A stretch of 64,000 bases of DNA from an uncultured Bacteroidales bacterium (GTDB lineage Bacteria; Bacteroidota; Bacteroidia; Bacteroidales; FEN-979): positions 114,757-178,756 of the forward strand of contig CAISRB010000027.1 in assembly GCA_903887775.1 (NCBI GenBank), read 5' to 3'. The notes beneath the pieces are model-generated. The model was not told the DNA's origin and made no database searches. It saw nothing but the letters and a program-made list of their open reading frames with translations. How positions within the stretch are numbered: the stretch's first letter is position 1; every line of letters starts with the position of its first letter. Of the stretch, positions 52,877-62,348 are shown piece after piece. A program made the translations under genes and the position numbers.

Positions 52877-54142
52877 TTATTTTGCTAACAGTTGAGGCTC
52901 CCGGGTTTGAAGAAGTATGGATTCGGAACCGGGTATTGCCAGTCCGGTGTTTTCATTCCTGCCCTGAAGGATGTACCGCGGCATAGGGTCGTTCATCTCA
53001 TCAACCGCCTGCCTGCACAGCTTTCCGATATCTCCTCCTTTTACCCTGTTCCAGATCAGGCTGAGTTTTGTACCCGGGAATTCGGTGAACATCGCATAAT
53101 CGCCATCACTGTCGCCGGCAGTCAACAGGGGATCCTGGTTCCTGCCGGGCTGGGATTTGATTTTCCTGTTAATGGCTTCGACTTTACCATGTTTAAATGT
53201 TATAACCCATCCTGTTTTATACCTTGGAATTATCTTCCCGTCACTTCCGGTTTCCAAATCCATCGCGATCACATGGTCGGCCGGCAGATTATATCCGTAA
53301 GCCCCGGTTCCCGAAAATGCTTCCACCACCGGTTTATAGCTTGCCGAAACTATGAACACATCGATGCCATTCCGCTGCAAAGCCGAGAATAGGTCCTGAA
53401 TTTCCGGGATCACACGCAGTCCGGTTCTGTGAGAACAACTTACATTGCCTGATCTTGTTTTCAAGCCATAAGGCGATTGAAGGGTCTCCATCCCGATGCG
53501 GTTTGCCAATTCGAAGGAAACGGCCTCCCCTGCCATCGCTTTTACTTCGGCAGGTGTAAACCCGGTAAACAGGTCAATGACCCAGACCAGGGCATATTCA
53601 TCGCCGATCTCCGGCGTGGCGGCATATCCATCAAATAAGAACAGCAGCCTGGCAGTGAAATCTTTGTACTGTGGCGTCTGCCGCATTTCTTCAATGCTTT
53701 TTTTACCGCTGGTTCCTATGAAATTATCGTAAATAAAACTGTAATCCTCAACAAGATCCAGGTCGATATCGGCAAGCATGATGTTTTTATGATCAGCACT
53801 TAGTTTGGTCACCCCGTTAAAGTCATCCTTCAGCAATCCCCTGAATTGCTCTTTCGTCATTTTATACCTGAGGTTAAACATCTGGTAACGCATCAAAGCT
53901 TCTTCCACATCGAAATGAGCACAGGTCTGATCCCAATCGAAAACAGCGTAAGGTGCTTTGTTTTTATCATAATTCCTGCCCCTGCATCCGTAATCGGTTA
54001 TCAAATGGTTTAATACTTTGAAGTTCTTTTCAGACCAGTTCAACCTGTCTAAGAAATCGGAAGATGACAATTCATGCTCCCTGCAATTGCAGGAAAGCAA
54101 CAGTAATCCCATTATAAAGAATGGTAAAAACCATGTTTTCAT
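52877..54142 (-). CDS. HAD-family phosphatase lipoprotein
   Basis: A 421-residue protein with a lipoprotein signal (FIMGLLLLSC, Cys 18), so it acts outside the cytoplasm. HAD motif I is FDWDQTCAHFD (DWDQT, nucleophile Asp 69). Motif II is VFIVSASYKPVVEAF and motif IV LTAGDSDGDYAMFTEF; a lysine in between could serve motif III. It resembles acid phosphatases/phosphoserine-phosphatase-like proteins of Bacteroidota. The substrate is unknown. It is convergent with the sugar transferase and divergent from cinA. Confidence 0.82.
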   Translation of the reverse strand: MKTWFLPFFIMGLLLLSCNCREHELSSSDFLDRLNWSEKNFKVLNHLITDYGCRGRNYDKNKAPYAVFDWDQTCAHFDVEEALMRYQMFNLRYKMTKEQFRGLLKDDFNGVTKLSADHKNIMLADIDLDLVEDYSFIYDNFIGTSGKKSIEEMRQTPQYKDFTARLLFLFDGYAATPEIGDEYALVWVIDLFTGFTPAEVKAMAGEAVSFELANRIGMETLQSPYGLKTRSGNVSCSHRTGLRVIPEIQDLFSALQRNGIDVFIVSASYKPVVEAFSGTGAYGYNLPADHVIAMDLETGSDGKIIPRYKTGWVITFKHGKVEAINRKIKSQPGRNQDPLLTAGDSDGDYAMFTEFPGTKLSLIWNRVKGGDIGKLCRQAVDEMNDPMPRYILQGRNENTGLAIPGSESILLQTREPQLLAK

Positions 54143-54180
54143 GTGTGAATAATTTATTGTTTAACAAATCGGTCACATGG

Positions 54181-54233
54181 AATACCCATAATTAACATTC
54201 ACGGTTGGTATGAACGTAGTCCTTATGGGTATT
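54181..54233. repeat. 11-bp inverted repeat between divergent genes
   Basis: AATACCCATAA (54181-54191) and TTATGGGTATT (54223-54233) are perfect inverted copies 31 bases apart. They lie 39 bases upstream of the HAD gene and 116 bases upstream of cinA. It could be an operator, a stem or the remnant of a small mobile element. Nothing else was recognised in 54143-54348. Confidence 0.6.
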
Positions 54234-54348
54234 TCATGTTCAATGTCTTAATGATAAATTTCAGAATGATCTGTAATCGGTGTTCTCCGGCCAAAATTAA
54301 ATAATATTCCGGTTTTTCTATTTCGAAATTATTCTCAATCTTTGTTCC

Positions 54349-55611
54349 ATGAACATTGAGATCATCAACATAGGTGACGAACTCCTTATAGGGCAGGTCG
54401 TCAACACCAACGCCTCCTGGATGGGTCAGCAACTCAGCCTGGCCGGTTTTAAAGTACAGCAGTTTACCATCATCGGCGATGAACGGGAACAAATTCTTGA
54501 TGCTATGTGGAAAGCCGGTGAGCGCAGTGAAGTCGTGCTTATCTCAGGCGGTATCGGCCCTACTAAAGACGATATAACGAAAACGACCTTATGCGACTTT
54601 TTCGGGACCAGGCTTGTGTTTAATGAGGAGGCCTATAAGGATGTGGAAGCTATCTTTGCCCGCCGGGGTTACGAGGTGACCGAATTGAACCGACAGCAGG
54701 CTTATTTGCCCGAAGAATGTACAAGTATTCCCAATAAGCTGGGTACGGCCAGGGGGATGTGGTTCGAAAAAGACATACCCGTTCAGGGCCGGACCGGGAA
54801 AACCATCTATGTTTCAATGCCTGGTGTTCCATTCGAGATGCAGGCAATGATGAAAGAGTATATCATTCCTGAACTGAAAACGAGATTTCATCCGAAGTCA
54901 TTTTACCATAAAACCATTCTTACACAGGGAATAGGCGAATCCTTTCTGGCAGCTCTCATTGAAGATTGGGAAAACAATCTGCCTCCTTCCGTTAAGCTGG
55001 CTTACCTTCCCCAGCCCGGCATGGTGCGGTTACGGCTCACAGGAACCGGAGATCATGAGGCTTCGATCCGCGCCCTGGTTGAAGAAGAGGCCGGGAAGTT
55101 ATCAGCAATTATTCCTGAACATATTTTCGGTGAAGATGATGAACTGATTGAAGCCATAGTCGGAAAATTGCTTAAAGAAAAGAAATGCACTTTGGGTACT
55201 GCCGAAAGTTGCACGGGAGGCTATATTGCTCACCTGCTGACCAGTATTCCCGGAAGTTCTGCCTATTACAAAGGCAGCATCATTGCTTATGACAATACCA
55301 TAAAGGAGCAGATGCTCGGGATATCGAAAGGGACTATTGAAAAATTCGGGGTGGTGAGTTCCGAAGTCGTCACAGAAATGGCCATAGGTGCCCAAAGCCG
55401 CCTGGATGTTGATTACGTTATTGCCGTATCCGGGATCGCAGGACCCGACGGTGGAACTGAAGAAAAACCCGTCGGACTGGTCTGGATCGCTATTGCCACA
55501 CCCGATGAGGTCTTTTCAAAGAAATTCTTGCTTGGTGACAGCCGGGAACGGAATATTCGCAGGGCTGCACTCCAGGCGTTGAACCTGCTCAGGAAAAACC
55601 TCCTGGCATGA
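54349..55611 (+). CDS. cinA: CinA-family nicotinamide-nucleotide amidohydrolase
   Basis: A 420-residue two-domain CinA. The N-terminal MoeA/MoaB-like domain (about 1-170) begins MNIEIINIGDELLIGQVVNTNASWMGQQL and has ISGGIGPTKDDITK. It probably hydrolyses ADP-ribose-type compounds. The C-terminal deamidase domain (about 258-415) has TLGTAESCTGGYIAHLLTSIPGSSAYYKGSIIAYDN and AVSGIAGPDGGTEEKPVGLVWIA, the NMN deamidation site. It serves pyridine nucleotide salvage. The length is normal and both domains are intact. Confidence 0.93.
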   Translation: MNIEIINIGDELLIGQVVNTNASWMGQQLSLAGFKVQQFTIIGDEREQILDAMWKAGERSEVVLISGGIGPTKDDITKTTLCDFFGTRLVFNEEAYKDVEAIFARRGYEVTELNRQQAYLPEECTSIPNKLGTARGMWFEKDIPVQGRTGKTIYVSMPGVPFEMQAMMKEYIIPELKTRFHPKSFYHKTILTQGIGESFLAALIEDWENNLPPSVKLAYLPQPGMVRLRLTGTGDHEASIRALVEEEAGKLSAIIPEHIFGEDDELIEAIVGKLLKEKKCTLGTAESCTGGYIAHLLTSIPGSSAYYKGSIIAYDNTIKEQMLGISKGTIEKFGVVSSEVVTEMAIGAQSRLDVDYVIAVSGIAGPDGGTEEKPVGLVWIAIATPDEVFSKKFLLGDSRERNIRRAALQALNLLRKNLLA

Positions 55612-55681
55612 GCCGTGAACTGTGGATAAGACATCCTTACCCAGGCTTAGTAATTCGATAATCCATTATTTTCCATTTAAT

Positions 55682-55729
55682 CCTTGTATTTCTAAACGAT
55701 TAATATTATATTTGCCTTGTATTTCTAAA
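55682..55729 (+). promoter_or_regulatory. promoter with flanking 15-bp direct repeats (AAA/DUF4143 gene)
   Basis: CCTTGTATTTCTAAA occurs at 55682-55696 and again at 55715-55729, 33 bases apart. TATATTTG (55707-55714) is exactly between them. The TTG of the first copy is 20 bases ahead of TATATTTG, so it can act as the upstream element. The second copy covers the probable transcription start. Confidence 0.6.
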
Positions 55730-55739
55730 TTATCATCTT

Positions 55740-57056
55740 TTGGAAAGGTTATTTGAAAAGAATCTTGAGAAATGGAAGGATTCGCAAAACAGGAAACCAC
55801 TCATTGTTAGAGGGGCAAGACAGATTGGGAAATCTTATACGATAACCCAATTTGGAAAAACGGCGTTTAGTGGGAGCATTCATACCGTTGACCTTGAGAA
55901 GCATCCGGAATGGCATCAAATTTTTCTGAGGAATCTTGATCCTGTAAGGATATTAAATGAACTTGAGATCATCCTCAATAAGAAAATCTCACCCGCAGAT
56001 GATCTCTTGTTTTTCGACGAAATACAGGCATGTCCAAGGGCATTGATGTCATTGCGCTATTTTTACGAATCACTGCCCGAGCTGCATCTCATCTCCGCGG
56101 GTTCGCTGCTTGAGTTTGCCATGAAAGAGATCAGTTTCCCGGTCGGACGGGTGAATCTGATGAATATGGCGCCAATGAATTTCTATGAATTTTTACTAGC
56201 CACAGGCAAAGAAAGGATGGCTGAAATTATCTGTTCCAGACCTGAAAAATTGGCTGAAACCATTCATTCAGAACTGCTGGAGTCTTTGCGTCAATACATG
56301 TTCATTGGCGGAATGCCGGAATGTATTAAGCACTGGGCCGATTCTGGCAGCATGGCTGATGTATTTGCAATCCAGACCGATCTGACGGCCACCTACCGCC
56401 AGGATTTTTCAAAGTATGCCCCTTATGCCGACAAACTCGCATTAAACCATGCATTAACCTCCATTGCCAGGAACGTTGGCCATCAGATAAAATTCACCCG
56501 CTTATCTGATGAATTTACCGGTCCGACCAATAAAAAGGCATTTGACCTGCTACAGCTTGCAAAAGTAGTTCATAAAGTATGCGCTGCTTCTCCAGCTTCA
56601 TTGCCATTGGGAGCTTCCGCTTCTGAAAGGAAATTCAAAGCATTAATGGTTGATATTGGATTGATGAATTCCCTAAACGGGCTTCGGTCAGGTCTGGAAT
56701 ACGGGAAACACGATTTGCTTTCCATATATAATGGAGCCTTGGCAGAGCAATTTGTCGGACAGGAATTTATATCAGCCGACAGAGAAACTCCCTGTTATTG
56801 GTCAAGGGAGGCTAAAAGCAGCTCGGCCGAAGTGGATTACCTGATCGTAAGGGAGAATAAAATCTGTCCGGTTGAAGTCAAGGGCGGAGCTTCGGGGAAA
56901 CTCAGAAGCATGCACTTACTGTTGCAATCCTTTCCCAATATCGAACAGGGCTATGTGCTGTCGGCCGCCCCTTATGGCGCCCTGCCGGATCAAAAAATGA
57001 CCTTCATTCCGTTATACTACGCCTTTGGCCTGATGACCAACAATTATGATCATTAA
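55740..57056 (+). CDS. AAA ATPase with DUF4143 domain
   Basis: A 438-residue protein that must start at a TTG (55740), since no ATG is in frame upstream. The N-terminal AAA domain has Walker A VRGARQIGKSYT (about 23-34) and Walker B LLFFDEIQACPRALMSLRYFYE. DUF4143 covers about 210-400, ending in AKSSSAEVDYLIVRENKICPVEVKGG. This E...D...ExK pattern resembles a PD-(D/E)xK nuclease fold. These genes spread widely and their function is unclear; toxin-like and defence roles have been suggested. It forms a single-gene unit with unusual direct repeats at its promoter. Confidence 0.85.
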   Translation: MERLFEKNLEKWKDSQNRKPLIVRGARQIGKSYTITQFGKTAFSGSIHTVDLEKHPEWHQIFLRNLDPVRILNELEIILNKKISPADDLLFFDEIQACPRALMSLRYFYESLPELHLISAGSLLEFAMKEISFPVGRVNLMNMAPMNFYEFLLATGKERMAEIICSRPEKLAETIHSELLESLRQYMFIGGMPECIKHWADSGSMADVFAIQTDLTATYRQDFSKYAPYADKLALNHALTSIARNVGHQIKFTRLSDEFTGPTNKKAFDLLQLAKVVHKVCAASPASLPLGASASERKFKALMVDIGLMNSLNGLRSGLEYGKHDLLSIYNGALAEQFVGQEFISADRETPCYWSREAKSSSAEVDYLIVRENKICPVEVKGGASGKLRSMHLLLQSFPNIEQGYVLSAAPYGALPDQKMTFIPLYYAFGLMTNNYDH

Positions 57057-57126
57057 TCCGCCTGCAATCCATCTATTCACGTATTGCTTATTTCTTGTGA
57101 TTTCATCAAGGCTTCTCCGAACATCG

Positions 57127-57160
57127 TTTCGCTTTTCGCTATTTCGCCATTTCGCTACTA
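57127..57160. repeat. TTTCGCT word array
   Basis: TTTCGCT, TTTCGCT, ATTTCGCC, ATTTCGCT: one arm of the GCGAAA-type arrays, 70 bases after the AAA gene. The rest of 57057-57310 holds the rpmB promoter and nothing else recognised. Confidence 0.7.
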
Positions 57161-57244
57161 CTTATTACTTTAGCTCATTCACTTTCAACTCAGACAGCTA
57201 TCCCTTTGTCCCGCATCCCTCAGTCTAAAAAATTTCACCATCCT

Positions 57245-57275
57245 TTTGCAGTTTCAAAAAGTATTCCTACCTTTG
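57245..57275 (+). promoter_or_regulatory. consensus promoter of rpmB
   Basis: TTTG (57245-57248), 19 bases, TACCTTTG (57268-57275). It is one of the best consensus Bacteroidota promoters here, fitting a ribosomal gene. The ATG is 35 bases downstream. Confidence 0.7.
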
Positions 57276-57310
57276 CACTCCCATTTGAGAATCAATAATA
57301 TCATACAGCC

Positions 57311-57550
57311 ATGGCAAGAACTTGTGAAATAACGGGAAAAGGCGCAATCAGAGGCAATAAAGTATCGCACTCGAACCACAAAACAAAACGGGTGTTCAGC
57401 CCTAATCTCCAGACGAAGAAGTTTTTTGTTCCGGAAGAAAACAAAGAAATTACCCTGAGGGTTTCTGCTGAAGGAATCAGGCATATTAATAAAAATGGAG
57501 TTTACGCTTCCATCAAGAAAGCAAGAGAAAAAGGTTATACCACCAAATAA
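57311..57550 (+). CDS. rpmB: 50S ribosomal protein L28
   Basis: A 79-residue protein, [20 protein letters not shown] then [19 protein letters not shown], matching L28 across its length. Only one Cys remains near the N-terminus, so it is the zinc-free form. In many Bacteroidota rpmB is followed by rpmG (L33) and a small DUF4295 gene; here it is followed within 20 bases by a terminator, so it forms its own transcription unit. Confidence 0.97.
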   Translation: MARTCEITGKGAIRGNKVSHSNHKTKRVFSPNLQTKKFFVPEENKEITLRVSAEGIRHINKNGVYASIKKAREKGYTTK

Positions 57551-57570
57551 GAATTTTCACAGATCAATAA

Positions 57571-57606
57571 AAGGCTGTCACATTTTCCATGCGGCAGCCT
57601 TTTTCT
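57571..57606 (+). terminator. intrinsic terminator of rpmB
   Basis: AAGGCTGTC (57571-57579) pairs with GGCAGCCTT (57593-57601) in a 9-bp stem with one G-U, followed by a T run. Confidence 0.88.
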
Positions 57607-57683
57607 TTTTATTCAATGGCTTTAGCCGGAAATAAATCAAATAAAACCTCGTTATCTTTAACACCTGAACCTCTTATCTGCGC

Positions 57684-58349
57684 ATGATCTTACGAACATT
57701 TCTTCTGGCACTTGCCATCGCTTTTACTGGCAGCGGGATGAATCTTTTTGCGCAAACGAAACGGGAAGATGAGAAACTGGTTCAGTTCTCGGGGATCACA
57801 ATCACTGCCGACAGCCTCAATCCTGTGCCTTATACAAAAGTCAAGGTTAAGAGTACCAGCTATGGCACCGCCAGTGACAGTTATGGTTTCTTTTCTTTCG
57901 TTGCTCACCAGAGAGACACCGTACTCTTCACGGCAATCGGTTTCAAACCGGCATCTTTCATCATCCCCGATACGATCACACAAAAAAAATATTCTCTTAT
58001 CCAGCTGATGACAAACGACACCCTCACACTTTCGGCAGCTATCATTTTCCCCTGGCCGACCCTCGAGGATTTTAAAAAGGCATTCATTGAAACAAAGATC
58101 CCTGATGATGATTATGAAATTGCCAGGAAAAACCTGGATATATATAACCTGCGCCTGGCTGCCCTTGACTACCCCATGGATGCCCGCATGAACTACAACA
58201 ACTACATTGAGAATACGACTTCGAAACTTTACTATTTCGGGCAGCAGCAACCGTTCAATATTTTCAATCCCTTCGCCTGGGCACAGTTCATCAAGGCCTG
58301 GAAAGACGGGAAATTCAAAAAGAAGGAAGAACGCCTTAAAGAACCGTAA
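57684..58349 (+). CDS. exported protein with carboxypeptidase-like regulatory domain
   Basis: A 221-residue protein with a signal peptide (MILRTFLLALAIAFTGSGMNLFA, cleavage before QTKR). The first mature ~90 residues are a CarboxypepD-reg-like beta sandwich: VQFSGITITADSLNPVPYTKVKVKSTSYGTASDSYGFFSFVAHQRDTVLFTAIGFKPA. A helical tail rich in aromatic residues follows (IEN...YFGQQQPFNIFNPFAWAQFIKAWKDGKFKKKEER). The stop overlaps the TonB receptor start by one base, so the two are translationally coupled and probably work together at the outer membrane. Confidence 0.75.
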   Translation: MILRTFLLALAIAFTGSGMNLFAQTKREDEKLVQFSGITITADSLNPVPYTKVKVKSTSYGTASDSYGFFSFVAHQRDTVLFTAIGFKPASFIIPDTITQKKYSLIQLMTNDTLTLSAAIIFPWPTLEDFKKAFIETKIPDDDYEIARKNLDIYNLRLAALDYPMDARMNYNNYIENTTSKLYYFGQQQPFNIFNPFAWAQFIKAWKDGKFKKKEERLKEP

Positions 58350-60772
58350 TGAAGTCTCCCGGGAATCTCCTTACCTGCATTCTTCTCCTTTTCTGTGCCT
58401 CTGTAGCTGCGCAGGAAGCTAAGGTACACGGCTTTGTATATGATGCCGACGGAACACCACTGGAATTTGCCAATGTAGCTGTCAAAGGAACCACAATTGG
58501 AACTTCGACTTTGAAAGACGGATCTTATGAACTTAAAGTACAAGTCGGAAAAGCTGCTGTTATTGTCTTCAGCAGTATGGGTTTTGGTTCCGATTCAGTG
58601 AAAATCACCCTCAAAAAAGGGGAAAACAGGCTTGTGAGCATACATATGAAGCCGGCAGCCACCCAGCTTTCGACCATTGAAGTCAAGGATCAGCAATTAA
58701 GGACCAATACGTTCAGCCGGATCGATCCGAAGGCCATAACCTATATTCCTACAATAAATGCCAGCGTGGAAGACCTTATAAAGACCATGCCTGGTGTTTC
58801 TTCGAGGAATGAACTCAGTTCACAGTATTCGGTCAGGGGGGGTAACTTTGATGAAAACCTTGTATTCGTTAATGATATCGAGATCTATCGTCCTTACCTG
58901 GTTCGGGCCGGGCAACAGGAAGGACAAAGTTTCCTTAACCCTGACCTGGTTTCGGGTATCAGTTTTTCTGCAGGAGGGTTTGATGCCAGGTACGGCGATA
59001 AAATGTCTTCCGTACTGGATATTAAATACAAAAAACCATCCCGGTTTGCTGCTTCATTCGAAGCCAGTTTACTCGGTGCAATGGGCCATGTCGAAGGCAG
59101 GATCACAAAAAAATTGGCTTACCTCCTTGGTGTGAGGTATAAAACCAATACCTACCTCCTGAAGTCCCTCGACACGAAGGGAAATTACAAACCAAGGTTT
59201 TTCGATGTACAGGGCATGCTTTATTATGATTTCAGCAGCAAGTGGGAATTATCCGTTTTCGGAAGCTTCACGGCAAACTCATTCAAACTGATTCCCCAGA
59301 CTCAGACAACCACCTTCGGCAGCGATGCAGTATCGGCATACCAGGTGAAAATATTTTTTGATGGTGAAGAGGCTGACAGTTACCAGAATTGGCTTACCGC
59401 AGCAACACTCACTTTCAAACCTAATGACCACCTGCGTTTAAAGCTGATCGGTTCGGCATACCAGACGTATGAAGCCCAGACCTATGATATTTCAGGAGAA
59501 TACTGGCTGGGGCAGGTTTCGCTGACAGGAAATAATATCGGTGAGCTGATACAGTTACTTGGGGTAGGCGCCTACCTGAACCATGCAAGGGATTATCTTA
59601 ACGGGACAGTTTTTAATATAGAGCACCGTGGTTCGTATGAAAAAGGAAAGAGCCAGATGCTTTGGGGAATTAAATTCGAGCATGATGCATTTAATTACAC
59701 GATGAATGAATGGCAGATGCTCGATTCTGCAGGTTACTCCCTCCCCCACCCCCAGGATTCTCTTGGCAAGAACCCTCCTCCGCATGGGGATCTTGTAATC
59801 AGCGATGTGTTGAAATCCAATGGCGGAATAAACACGAACAAAGGTGATGCATTCCTGCAGAACACATGGACTTTCAAGAATGATAAAAATGATATAGGGC
59901 TAACTGCCGGGGCCCGGTTCATTTACTCTGATTACAATGGACAATTCCTGTTCAATCCCAGGTTAAACTTCTCGTTTAAACCCCACTGGAAAAAAGACGT
60001 GGTTTTCAGGGCATCGGGCGGTGTATACTCACAACCACCGACCTTCAGGGAAATGACCGACCTTCAGGGTATGATAGTTCCCGGCCTCAAAGCCCAGACC
60101 TCCTACCAGGGAGTTGTGGGCAGCGACCTGTATTTCAGTCTCTGGCACAGGCCTTTCAAGTTAGTTACCGAGGTCTATTACAAATATATTCAGGATCTGA
60201 TCCCTTATGAGGTTGATAACCTGAAGATAAGGTATTACGGGACCAATGATGCACATGGTTATGCAGCAGGGATTGATTTCCGTATCAACGGAGAATTTGT
60301 GAAAGGGGCTGAATCTTGGGCAAGCATTTCACTTATGAGGACAGAGGAATATTTCGAGGGCAACTGGACTCCCCGCCCTACCGACCAGCTTTTCAACCTG
60401 GCGATCTTTTTCCAGGACTATATCCCGGGTTTCCCTACATGGAAAGTTGCAATCACACTCGTTTATGGCAGCGGGCTGCCTTATGGGGCCCCCGACTCCC
60501 CGAGGTACCTCCAGACTTTCAGGATGCCACCCTATCGCCGCATCGACCTGGGTCTTTCAAAACAATTGATCGGGGAATACACGCATTTTTCAGGTAAAAA
60601 TCCTCTGAGAGCGTTCAAATCCCTATGGATCGGGCTGGATGTGTTCAACCTGTTTGATTTTGCAAACACCGTTTCCTACCAATGGATCACTGATGTGCAG
60701 GGAAGGCAGTACAACGTTCCCAACTACCTCACCCCAAGGTTGTTTAACCTGAAGCTTGTGGCAGCATTCTGA
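58349..60772 (+). CDS. TonB-dependent outer-membrane receptor
   Basis: An 807-residue protein. Signal peptide (MKSPGNLLTCILLLFCASVAA), then an N-terminal carboxypeptidase-like regulatory domain (about 22-105, VHGFVYDADGTPLEFANVAVKGTTIGTSTLKDGSYEL). The plug follows (about 115-225, SVEDLIKTMPGVSSRNELSSQYSVRGGNFDENLVFVNDIEIYRPYLVR), then a beta-barrel to the C-terminus (LTPRLFNLKLVAAF, ending in Phe as barrels do). It imports a ligand using the TonB-ExbBD energy system. No SusD partner is adjacent, so it is not a glycan SusCD pair. The substrate is unknown. Confidence 0.92.
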   Translation: MKSPGNLLTCILLLFCASVAAQEAKVHGFVYDADGTPLEFANVAVKGTTIGTSTLKDGSYELKVQVGKAAVIVFSSMGFGSDSVKITLKKGENRLVSIHMKPAATQLSTIEVKDQQLRTNTFSRIDPKAITYIPTINASVEDLIKTMPGVSSRNELSSQYSVRGGNFDENLVFVNDIEIYRPYLVRAGQQEGQSFLNPDLVSGISFSAGGFDARYGDKMSSVLDIKYKKPSRFAASFEASLLGAMGHVEGRITKKLAYLLGVRYKTNTYLLKSLDTKGNYKPRFFDVQGMLYYDFSSKWELSVFGSFTANSFKLIPQTQTTTFGSDAVSAYQVKIFFDGEEADSYQNWLTAATLTFKPNDHLRLKLIGSAYQTYEAQTYDISGEYWLGQVSLTGNNIGELIQLLGVGAYLNHARDYLNGTVFNIEHRGSYEKGKSQMLWGIKFEHDAFNYTMNEWQMLDSAGYSLPHPQDSLGKNPPPHGDLVISDVLKSNGGINTNKGDAFLQNTWTFKNDKNDIGLTAGARFIYSDYNGQFLFNPRLNFSFKPHWKKDVVFRASGGVYSQPPTFREMTDLQGMIVPGLKAQTSYQGVVGSDLYFSLWHRPFKLVTEVYYKYIQDLIPYEVDNLKIRYYGTNDAHGYAAGIDFRINGEFVKGAESWASISLMRTEEYFEGNWTPRPTDQLFNLAIFFQDYIPGFPTWKVAITLVYGSGLPYGAPDSPRYLQTFRMPPYRRIDLGLSKQLIGEYTHFSGKNPLRAFKSLWIGLDVFNLFDFANTVSYQWITDVQGRQYNVPNYLTPRLFNLKLVAAF

Positions 60773-60827
60773 GTATTGATTCCCATTAAAGTTTACTGTA
60801 TATTTACTGAACGGTTTATGTTCCATT

Positions 60828-62279
60828 ATGTTTACAGCTATCCCGTCCAGATCTGTTTGGGGCATTTGTCTTTGCGGCATCAGAATATTCCTGCTTCAGG
60901 CAATTGTCATGTTCTCTGCTAATATTGCTTGTTCACAAAACCTGGTTATCACAGGAACTGTTATTGACGACAGGTCCTTGACGCCTGTCGGTTTTGCCGT
61001 GGTCAGAATCAGCGGGACCGGCGAAGGAGCCGTTGCTGATGCCGACGGAAGGTTTGAGCTGAAGCCTAAAAGAATCCCTGTTTCAATTAATATTTCCTGC
61101 CTGGGATATGAACCTCTCTATTATGATTTGAGAAAGATCCCGTCTAAACCGATAAAACTCTTGCTCAGACAAAAAGAATATACATTAAAAGAATTCAATA
61201 TAAAAGCAACTGATTTCCGGTTTGTTTACAAAGACCATAGGTACTCCGTGCTCGATTATGAGATCATGGATGGAAAACTCCTGCTGCTTGTCTTTCGCTG
61301 TTTATTGAAAAACTCCGAACTGTTACTCCTGGAAACCGACGGGGATACAGTTGCCCAGACTCCCCTGCCTGAGCAAAAACCGAAATGTCTTTACAAAGAT
61401 TTTCTTGGCAATATCCATTATATCTCAACGAAAGAAAATGCTTTTCAATGTTCCTATGATGAAGAAAATCATAGGATTGAGTTCCCCTTCAGGTCAACCT
61501 ATGATATCCTGCTGAAAACAGTGAAACCCTTTCTTTTCAGTTCCCAGGGCAGGCTTTATTTCGCAGAAAGTACAAGGGATGGGTTCGGATTGAATTTCGG
61601 CTATTATGACACCCTTAATATCAAACATTATATCAGGACTGCCCAGGACGAAAAAGCCAGGAAAAGGCTTTATAATGACATGAAATTCAACAGCAGCTGG
61701 TCTAATGCCATACAAAAGAATCAGCAGGCTCTTTCTCGAAGCCCCTTTCAAATAAAAAACAACAGCCTGTTACTGGATAATCCCGAAACAGGCTCAACAC
61801 CTGCGTCCGATGAGCAGGGCTTGTCATCCCTCAGCCTGTTCAATTACTGCAGGATCAATGCACCTATGGTCAAACTGGGAGAGAGTGATATGGCTGTTTT
61901 CAGGTTCTCAGATGACATAATTGAAATTATGAACATGGAAGGCAAGGTTTATAGAACTATTCCCATAAATTTTCATAAGGAAGATGATGGTAACGTCCTG
62001 GCCGGCTTGTTAAGCGTGTTTGTCCCGATCTCAGACTGGAAATGGTGCGGAAAGATCTATACCGATGATTATTTCAGGGAAGTTTATACCACATTCAGGA
62101 AGAACGGGATGATAAGGATAAAGAAGATCGACCTCTTGTCAGGAAAGCTTACTAAGACCTTTGACGTGCCCTTCCCGTTTCCTGAAAAAATAGAGATTTT
62201 CAAAGGAAATGCATATTTCCTTGTCAAACAAACCGGAGAGGATTTCGAAAACTGGAAGCTGGTAAGGTTAAAACTTTAA
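60828..62279 (+). CDS. exported protein with carboxypeptidase-like regulatory domain
   Basis: A 483-residue protein. An N-terminal hydrophobic stretch (IFLLQAIVMFSANIACS) looks like a signal peptide with a long n-region. A carboxypeptidase-like regulatory domain follows (about 42-115, LVITGTVIDDRSLTPVGFAVVRISGTGEGAVADADGRFEL). The remaining ~370 residues form repeated short beta stretches (YSVLDYEIMDGKLLLLVFRC, GLNFGYYDTLN, MAVFRFSDDIIEIMNMEGKVYRTI), which suggests a beta-propeller. I do not recognise the family. It follows the TonB receptor after 55 bases in the same direction, so it may be co-transcribed. Confidence 0.65.
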   Translation: MFTAIPSRSVWGICLCGIRIFLLQAIVMFSANIACSQNLVITGTVIDDRSLTPVGFAVVRISGTGEGAVADADGRFELKPKRIPVSINISCLGYEPLYYDLRKIPSKPIKLLLRQKEYTLKEFNIKATDFRFVYKDHRYSVLDYEIMDGKLLLLVFRCLLKNSELLLLETDGDTVAQTPLPEQKPKCLYKDFLGNIHYISTKENAFQCSYDEENHRIEFPFRSTYDILLKTVKPFLFSSQGRLYFAESTRDGFGLNFGYYDTLNIKHYIRTAQDEKARKRLYNDMKFNSSWSNAIQKNQQALSRSPFQIKNNSLLLDNPETGSTPASDEQGLSSLSLFNYCRINAPMVKLGESDMAVFRFSDDIIEIMNMEGKVYRTIPINFHKEDDGNVLAGLLSVFVPISDWKWCGKIYTDDYFREVYTTFRKNGMIRIKKIDLLSGKLTKTFDVPFPFPEKIEIFKGNAYFLVKQTGEDFENWKLVRLKL

Positions 62280-62308
62280 GCTGTAAACGTGTGAACCCCA
62301 TGGATGCT

Positions 62309-62347
62309 CCGAGGTTGTTTAACCTGAAGCTTGTGGCAGCATTTTAA
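62309..62347 (+). pseudogene. duplicated 3' end of the TonB receptor
   Basis: Twelve codons and a stop (PRLFNLKLVAAF) repeat the C-terminus of the receptor at 58349-60772. A 32-base stretch (62312-62343) is identical to 60737-60768, and 38 of about 41 positions match overall; the stop differs (TAA against TGA). It is probably the remains of a second receptor copy, and lies 1 base before the insertion sequence. Confidence 0.75.
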
Positions 62348-62348
62348 G

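Noticed and set aside
58349..62279. SusC/SusD glycan-uptake pair
   Set aside because: The receptor has no SusD-like lipoprotein next to it; the following protein looks like a beta-propeller with a carboxypeptidase-like domain.
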